Part shown: piece by piece, positions 22,058 to 27,106 of the stretch
Position numbering within the stretch: the first letter of the stretch is position 1
How the letters are laid out: every line of letters starts with the position of its first letter
NCBI GenBank assembly: GCA_934668765.1
Contig: CAKUOH010000025.1
Coordinates: 1 to 27,106, forward strand
Origin: an uncultured Helicobacteraceae bacterium
GTDB lineage: Bacteria > Campylobacterota > Campylobacteria > Campylobacterales > Helicobacteraceae
DNA: 27,106 nt
Direction of reading: 5' to 3'
Program-made: the position numbers and the translations under genes
Notes under the pieces: model-generated
Databases searched by the model: none
Told to the model about the DNA's origin: nothing
Seen by the model: only the letters and a program-made list of their open reading frames with translations

Positions 22058-23305
22058 TTAAAAAATCGCCTTTTCATAAATCTTAAAATCCTTGCTAAAC
22101 TCCGCAATCTCAGCGCGAATCTTATCTTGCAAGGCGACATTGTCAATATCATCTAAAATATCACAAATCTTATTTGCGATAAATTCAAATTCGCCTTCTT
22201 TCATACCGCGTGAAGTTAGCGCAGGAGAGCCGATTCTAAGACCACTTGTCTCCATTGCTTTTCGTTTATCGCCCGGCACCATATTTTTATTTACCGTGAT
22301 TCCAGCGCGTCCTAGTGCATCTTCGGCTTTTTTACCGCTAAAATCTTTGTCAATAAAACTCATTAGCACCAAGTGATTATCCGTCCCGCCACTTACGATA
22401 TTATAGCCTCTTTGGACGAAAACTTTGCCTAAGATTCGTGCGTTTGCGCGAATCTGCTTTGCGTGGGCTTTCCACTCAATCTTTAGATTTTCTTTGAATC
22501 CCACAGCTTTTGCGGCTATCACATTCATCAGCGGACCGCCTTGTGTAGCGGGAAAAACAGCTTTATTGATTTTATTTGCGATTTCTTCATCATTTGTCAA
22601 AATCACGCCACCACGCGGACCGCGCAAGGTTTTATGTGTAGTCGTAGTTACGATATGACAATGCGGAAAAGGATTAGGATACTCGCCACCCACGACAAGC
22701 CCCGCAATGTGCGCAATATCGCCAAAGAGTATCGCCCCCACGCTATCGGCAATCTCTCTAAATCGCGCAAAATCTAGCTCCCGCGTATATGCCGAAAATC
22801 CGCACACGATTATATTTGGCTTTACAATTTGTGCGATTTCTGCAAGTTTGTCATAATTGATTCGCCCGTCCATCTCCACGCCATAAAAAAAACTTTGATA
22901 AGTTTTGCCACTTTGGCTAACTTTTGCGCCGTGTGTAAGGTGTCCGCCGTGATTTAGGCTCATTCCTAAAATCTTATCATAAGGCTTTAAAAGCGCGGCA
23001 TAAACAGCGGCATTTGCCTGTGAGCCTGAATGTGGCTGGACATTTGCAAATTCACAGCCAAATAGCTTTTTAGCGCGCTCAATGGCGATTGATTCAATCC
23101 CATCGACAAACTCGCATCCGCCGTAATATCGCTTATTTGGGTAGCCCTCTGCGTATTTGTTTGTAAGCACACTGCCTAACGCCTCGATGACTGCGGGAAA
23201 TGTGAAATTTTCACTTGCAATCATCTCTAAATGACTCTCTTGTCGCCTCCACTCGCTTTGTATCAAATCATAAATCTCTTTATCTTGGCTCTCTAAATAT
23301 GTCAT
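22058..23305 (-). CDS. glyA: serine hydroxymethyltransferase
   Basis: GlyA interconverts serine and glycine with tetrahydrofolate as one-carbon acceptor, using PLP. The 415-residue protein is of standard length. Visible features are [55 protein letters not shown], the PLP-lysine motif [15 protein letters not shown] (lysine near 230), [10 protein letters not shown] and the late [14 protein letters not shown]. The ATG at 23305 follows AAAGGATTAAAAAA and lies 13 bp after the lysS stop, so it is co-transcribed with lysS as in H. pylori. Confidence 0.97.
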   Translation of the reverse strand: MTYLESQDKEIYDLIQSEWRRQESHLEMIASENFTFPAVIEALGSVLTNKYAEGYPNKRYYGGCEFVDGIESIAIERAKKLFGCEFANVQPHSGSQANAAVYAALLKPYDKILGMSLNHGGHLTHGAKVSQSGKTYQSFFYGVEMDGRINYDKLAEIAQIVKPNIIVCGFSAYTRELDFARFREIADSVGAILFGDIAHIAGLVVGGEYPNPFPHCHIVTTTTHKTLRGPRGGVILTNDEEIANKINKAVFPATQGGPLMNVIAAKAVGFKENLKIEWKAHAKQIRANARILGKVFVQRGYNIVSGGTDNHLVLMSFIDKDFSGKKAEDALGRAGITVNKNMVPGDKRKAMETSGLRIGSPALTSRGMKEGEFEFIANKICDILDDIDNVALQDKIRAEIAEFSKDFKIYEKAIF

Positions 23306-23318
23306 TTTTTTAATCCTT

Positions 23319-24902
23319 TCATTGTTGAATTTTGCTTGAATCTGGCGAATCTGCGCTAGATTCGTGTGAATCTTTGTTTGAATCCTCGCCCAAATTTACG
23401 CTAAATTCTTGCTTGTTTGACTTCATCGCAGGGAATAATAGCACATCTTTTATGCTTTTTTGGTTGGTTAGCAACATTACAAGCCTATCGATTCCTATGC
23501 CCTCCCCAGCAGTAGGCGGCATTCCATAGCCTAGTGCCCACACAAAATCCTCATCCATATATTGCGCTTCCTCATCGCCCTTTTCTTTTTCTGCTACCTG
23601 CGCTTTAAATCGCTCTAGCTGGTCTAGCGGGTCGTTTAATTCGCTAAATCCATTGCTAATTTCTTTGCCACCGATAAAAAGCTCAAACCGCTCGGCAATC
23701 TGTGGATTTTTATCGCTTCGCCTTGCAAGCGGACTAATTTCAATAGGAAAATCCGTGATAAAGGTAGGATTTATAAGCTTTGATTCGACAAAATTATCAA
23801 ATGCCAAAGCCAAAAGTTTGCCGTAATTTAGCCCCTTTGGCACTTCGATTTGCGCCTCTTTTAAAAATATTTCTAATTTCTCGTGCGATTCGATAATATC
23901 AAGCGGAATCTGCCCTATTTCGCGCAGTGAATCCACATAACTAATCTCGCTAAATTTATTAAAATCAATTTTTTGCGAATCCCACTCAATCACGCGTCCA
24001 AGTTTTAGCGAATCTAGTAAAAACACAAAAAATTCTTTGGTTAGCGCAATCAAATCTTTATAGTTATGATATGCCAAGTAAAACTCAATCATCGTAAATT
24101 CAGGGTTGTGGCTGTGGTCTATGCCCTCGTTGCGAAAACTTTTATTTATCTCAAAAACGCGCTCAAAACCGCCCACAATAAGTCGCTTTAAATAAAGCTC
24201 AGGTGCGATTCGCAAGTATCGATTCACATTTAGCGCGTTGTGGTGCGTGATAAATGGCTTTGCATTCGCGCCACCGGGGATTGGGTGAAGCATCGGCGTT
24301 TCAACTTCTAAAAATCCTTTTGTTTTAAAAAACTCTCTTACAAGGGCTATAATCTCACTTCTGCGCCTAAAAGTCTCACGCACATCGCTATTTACAATCA
24401 AATCTAAATACCTTTGACGATAGCGAAGTTCAATATCCGTCAATCCGTGAAATTTCTCAGGTAGCGGAATTATTGCTTTGGTTAGAATCGTAAAAGATTT
24501 CGCGTGGAGTGTGAGTTGATTTGTCTTTGTCTTAAATGGATAGCCACTAACAAGTATTATATCGCCTACTTCAAGGCATTTTTTAAGAGTTGCAAACTCA
24601 TCGCCTAAATCATTTTTGCTAATATAAACTTGCAAAATCCCGCTCTCATCTTCAATATCAATAAACGCCGCTTTTCCCATAAGGCGCACTAATTTCACGC
24701 GCCCAGCGACAAAATCATTGATTGCGTGGGTAGCCGAATCTTGCGCCACCGCTTCTGAATCAAGCGCGTCCGCTTCATATTTAGCGATAAATGTGGCATT
24801 TGATAAATCTTTATGTGCGTTATTGCTATATGGATTTTTGCCTAATTCACGGAGCAAATCCGCCTTTTCGATGCGCCCTTTTATGTAAAAATTTGAAAAC
24901 AA
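23319..24902 (-). CDS. lysS: lysyl-tRNA synthetase (class II)
   Basis: This enzyme charges tRNA-Lys in the cytoplasm. The 527-residue protein has an N-terminal OB-fold anticodon domain (about 55-150, [25 protein letters not shown] in part) and a class II catalytic core. The core shows motif 1 ([18 protein letters not shown]), motif 2 ([18 protein letters not shown]) and motif 3 ([20 protein letters not shown]). The family normally ends soon after DVLLFPAMK. Here a hydrophilic tail of about 30 residues follows ([18 protein letters not shown]), encoded by GAATC-rich repetitive DNA that includes a GATTC-N4-GAATC dyad at 23359-23372. The TTG start at 24902 is supported by AAAAAGGATTAAAT; it lies 3 bp after the cvpA stop. 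Confidence 0.95.
   Translation of the reverse strand: MFSNFYIKGRIEKADLLRELGKNPYSNNAHKDLSNATFIAKYEADALDSEAVAQDSATHAINDFVAGRVKLVRLMGKAAFIDIEDESGILQVYISKNDLGDEFATLKKCLEVGDIILVSGYPFKTKTNQLTLHAKSFTILTKAIIPLPEKFHGLTDIELRYRQRYLDLIVNSDVRETFRRRSEIIALVREFFKTKGFLEVETPMLHPIPGGANAKPFITHHNALNVNRYLRIAPELYLKRLIVGGFERVFEINKSFRNEGIDHSHNPEFTMIEFYLAYHNYKDLIALTKEFFVFLLDSLKLGRVIEWDSQKIDFNKFSEISYVDSLREIGQIPLDIIESHEKLEIFLKEAQIEVPKGLNYGKLLALAFDNFVESKLINPTFITDFPIEISPLARRSDKNPQIAERFELFIGGKEISNGFSELNDPLDQLERFKAQVAEKEKGDEEAQYMDEDFVWALGYGMPPTAGEGIGIDRLVMLLTNQKSIKDVLLFPAMKSNKQEFSVNLGEDSNKDSHESSADSPDSSKIQQ
23359..23372. repeat. GATTC-N4-GAATC dyad in the lysS tail
   Basis: The sequence gattcgtgtgaatc is a hairpin with 5-bp arms (6 with flanking a and t) in the DNA encoding the extra C-terminal tail of LysS. 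The same dyad type occurs at 4421-4434, 13548-13561, 13578-13591, 20095-20108 and 20667-20680. Confidence 0.55.
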
Positions 24903-24905
24903 AAT

Positions 24906-25475
24906 TTAATCCTTTTTGATTTGATTAGCGACATTTGCGCCATTCACAATTTCTTGGACGCCATTTTGCACCTGCTCGGTGATATTTTCACGCATTTCAT
25001 TTGCAAAGTCTGTCTTCACAATAAAATCCCCGATTTTAATCATCACAGGATATAGCGCACTTGAATCACGCAGTTTAAGCGTCCAATTTGACAAAAAGTT
25101 GATTTTAGAAAATGTGAAAAATATGATGGATAAAACAAGAAAGATTTTTATCGCCGCAATGCCCACGCCACCGATTTTATCAACAATGCCTAGTTTGACA
25201 AATTTCACAAATCGCACCAAAACTTCCGCAATCACAAGCGCAAAAACCCACATCGCACCCAAAATCACTACGAATCCTACGAGATTTACTAGCGTTGGGC
25301 TTTCGATTTTTAGCACGGAATTTAGCGCACCACCAAGCGATTCATTGAAGCGCGAAGCAAGCAAAACGCCCCCGATTATGCCAAAAACGCTACATAATTC
25401 GCGCACTAGCCCCGTGAAAAGTCCCTTTAATGCCAAAATAACAACCATCAAAATAACAATTATGTCAAAATACAC
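24906..25475 (-). CDS. cvpA: CvpA family membrane protein
   Basis: This 189-residue inner-membrane protein has four hydrophobic helices within the first 125 residues (starting DIIVILMVVILALKGLFTGL, with the family pattern of a glycine-rich first hairpin and RELCSVFGIIGG) and an amphipathic C-terminal tail. CvpA is needed for colicin V production in E. coli and is implicated in envelope integrity; its molecular activity is unknown. The GTG start at 25475 follows AAAGGTTTAAGC. It heads the cvpA-lysS-glyA-DUF1882-SPOR run and diverges from lnt. Confidence 0.86.
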   Translation of the reverse strand: MYFDIIVILMVVILALKGLFTGLVRELCSVFGIIGGVLLASRFNESLGGALNSVLKIESPTLVNLVGFVVILGAMWVFALVIAEVLVRFVKFVKLGIVDKIGGVGIAAIKIFLVLSIIFFTFSKINFLSNWTLKLRDSSALYPVMIKIGDFIVKTDFANEMRENITEQVQNGVQEIVNGANVANQIKKD

Positions 25476-25535
25476 GCTTAAACCTTTGAATTTTTAGATA
25501 AAATTTTGCCCTATTTTATCACAAAAAGGATAAAT

Positions 25536-27008
25536 ATGACTTTTAAAAAGTTTATAAGGCAAAATTCTACCAAAAAATCCAAAGATTCGCACTCAAAAAT
25601 ACAAAAAAATACAAAAAAATCAACTTCTGAAAAATTTAAAGATTTTATGAAAAAAAAGTCGTTAAATTCTGCGATTGCCCTACTCTACGCGCTTATTTTC
25701 TCGCTACCTATTTATATAAATTTTTTTACTTATTTAAGCATAGATTCGCAAACGCGCCAAATAACAGCATATTTACCTTATATCAACACGATTTTCGCGC
25801 TACTTGCGGTGGCATCTGCGTTGCAAGTCGATAAAAAATATCGCTTTTTCTTTGGCTTTTTTGTGGGAATCTTATGGTTTTATTGGGTAAATCTTAGCTT
25901 TAGATTCACGCCTGCGCCATATTTAATGTGGGTAGGAATCATTGGCGTGGCGGTGGGATATGGAATCGTATTTTATTTGCTTTTATTTTTTAATAATAAA
26001 ATTTGGCGCATTCTATCTCTAGCGATTATCGGGCTTGTGCCTGTGCTTGGCTTTGATTGGCTTGTGGTGGAGTCGCTTTTTTCATTTAGCATTTTGCGCG
26101 TGGATAAAATTTCTTTTATTTTTATAATGATTTGTGTGGCGATTTCATCAAATTTTTTGCTACAAATGCGCGAATCTATCAAAAATAATGAGTGCGAATC
26201 CAAAAAGCGCAATCTTAAAAAAGCCATTTTCGCGCTAATCCCGCTAATTTTTGTGATTGATTTTAGCTGCACGGAAGCGGAGATTCCAAAGGGCATTTTT
26301 ATTACCGAAATGAATGTCAATCAAAATGCCAAATGGGCGGAGCTAGATAGAAATATTGAGATGAATTTTCGCCTTATTGATGAAGCAATCGTGCGTGGTG
26401 ATAAGGTAATAATCCTACCTGAAACAGCATTCCCACTGCGACTAAATCAAAGCGGACGCGAATATTTGATGGAGCGACTGCTAGATTTAAGCCACCATAT
26501 TACTATCATCACAGGCGGACAACGGGGCGAATACGATTTTAGCAATAGCGATTATATACGAGCCACAGCCACTTACAACACCACCTTTGTCTTTGAAAAA
26601 GGGCAATGGAATTATGCCGATAAGATTTTCCTTGCGCCTTTTGGGGAGTATGCGCCCGTGCCAAAGATTTTTGCGGAGATGTTTAAGTCGATTTTTGGGA
26701 TTGATATTGTGCGCGGATTTGATAAAAGTGGAGGTTTGCAAAATGACTTGGAGACGGAGCTTTTTAACTTTCGTGCGGCGATTTGCTATGAAGCAACAAC
26801 GCGCAAAGCATTTGATGGCGACCCAAAGATTATGGTTGCAATCAGCAATAGCGCGTGGTTTGCCCCAAGTATCGAACCTGTGCTACAAATGATGCTAATG
26901 AAATATTATGCGCGAATCCACAAAACACTAATAATCCAAAGCGCAAATGGCTCAAAAAGTTTGATAGTTACGCCAAATATATCGCTAAGATTTGTGGGGC
27001 AAGATTAG
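25536..27008 (+). CDS. lnt: apolipoprotein N-acyltransferase
   Basis: Lnt adds the third acyl chain to the N-terminal cysteine of lipoproteins in the inner membrane. I start at ATG 25536 behind AAAAAGGATAAAT (490 residues); a TTG ten codons earlier precedes the ribosome site. After a Lys/Ser-rich cytoplasmic N-terminus of about 40 residues, which is longer than usual, come six or so hydrophobic helices. A nitrilase-like periplasmic domain follows, with the catalytic triad visible as E in IILPETAFP, K in YADKIFLAPFGEYAP and C in RAAICYEAT. SNSAWF and the late IQSANGSKSLI are also typical. The divergent neighbour is cvpA, an arrangement also found in H. pylori as I recall. The end of an outer-membrane protein gene converges 24 bp downstream. 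Confidence 0.93.
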   Translation: MTFKKFIRQNSTKKSKDSHSKIQKNTKKSTSEKFKDFMKKKSLNSAIALLYALIFSLPIYINFFTYLSIDSQTRQITAYLPYINTIFALLAVASALQVDKKYRFFFGFFVGILWFYWVNLSFRFTPAPYLMWVGIIGVAVGYGIVFYLLLFFNNKIWRILSLAIIGLVPVLGFDWLVVESLFSFSILRVDKISFIFIMICVAISSNFLLQMRESIKNNECESKKRNLKKAIFALIPLIFVIDFSCTEAEIPKGIFITEMNVNQNAKWAELDRNIEMNFRLIDEAIVRGDKVIILPETAFPLRLNQSGREYLMERLLDLSHHITIITGGQRGEYDFSNSDYIRATATYNTTFVFEKGQWNYADKIFLAPFGEYAPVPKIFAEMFKSIFGIDIVRGFDKSGGLQNDLETELFNFRAAICYEATTRKAFDGDPKIMVAISNSAWFAPSIEPVLQMMLMKYYARIHKTLIIQSANGSKSLIVTPNISLRFVGQD

Positions 27009-27031
27009 ATTTGGATTAGATTTGCAACTTT

Positions 27032-27106
27032 CTACCACCCCACTCTCCACTCAAATCCACCGCCATTACTCATCACTCTATTTCCATAGTTTCCATAAAA
27101 TGCAAG
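27032..27106 (-). CDS. C-terminal end of a probable outer-membrane beta-barrel protein
   Basis: The last 24 codons of a minus-strand gene are visible, ending at a TAG (27032-27034). The sequence ends VMSNGGGFEWRVGW with alternating polar and aromatic residues and a terminal tryptophan. This is the usual signature of the last beta strand of Gram-negative outer-membrane proteins recognised by BamA. Helicobacter outer-membrane proteins usually end in F, so the match is suggestive only. The rest of the gene lies outside the window. Confidence 0.42.
   Translation of the reverse strand, partial: LAFYGNYGNRVMSNGGGFEWRVGW

Overview
This window is a low-GC chromosomal segment from a Campylobacterota bacterium, most likely a non-pylori (enterohepatic-type) Helicobacter. 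The evidence is gene content and order. A second glutamyl-tRNA synthetase of the GltX2 type sits next to yggT and slt, and lnt, cvpA, lysS, glyA, a DUF1882 gene and a SPOR gene occur together, which as I recall matches blocks in H. pylori. The proteins also carry the short Ser/Asp/Glu-rich 'DSxES' inserts common in this genus. The species cannot be fixed from the sequence alone. No prophage, plasmid, classical IS or CRISPR is visible.

Layout. Bases 1-143 hold the end of an unrecognised plus-strand gene, followed by a 42-codon minus-strand ORF with a degenerate twin-arginine-like start (163-291). From 9137 down to 343 a minus-strand series runs: OmpR-type response regulator, histidine kinase, a FIST-PAS-PAS-HD-GYP sensor/phosphodiesterase, gltX2, yggT and slt. 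Then come a phospholipid-methyltransferase-like gene, tRNA-Arg(GCG), luxS overlapping copP, a HAD phosphatase, a MATE transporter and coaE, all minus. A bidirectional promoter near 14325 separates a small membrane protein (minus) from the plus-strand group ubiD, lipoprotein cytochrome c, yigZ and a GT39/ArnT-like transferase. From 25475 down to 19015 a minus-strand block holds cvpA, lysS, glyA, DUF1882, SPOR, a small secreted protein and a di-haem cytochrome c peroxidase. lnt diverges from cvpA, and the end of a probable outer-membrane protein closes the window.

The most striking feature is inside gltX2. About 728 bp (near 3213-3940) interrupts the catalytic domain without breaking the frame. 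It encodes a DUF559 (Vsr-like, PD-(D/E)XK-type) endonuclease domain. On each side lie 37-bp inverted repeats and arrays of 33-nt (11-codon) units in opposite orientation. A degenerate copy of the same repeat also sits inside the DUF559 domain. The whole reads through as one 701-residue protein that keeps the GltX2 motifs. It looks like a mobile or formerly mobile endonuclease cassette tolerated inside a probably essential aminoacyl-tRNA synthetase.

Smaller palindromic inserts also lie in frame inside the GT39 gene (17868-17949) and coaE (13548-13591). Related hairpins occur between genes, so this genome appears to tolerate palindromic elements within genes, as described for Rickettsia palindromic elements. 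A G10 tract (minus strand) between glyA and the DUF1882 gene is a candidate phase-variable site. The heptamer GATTCGC/GCGAATC is far more frequent than base composition predicts.
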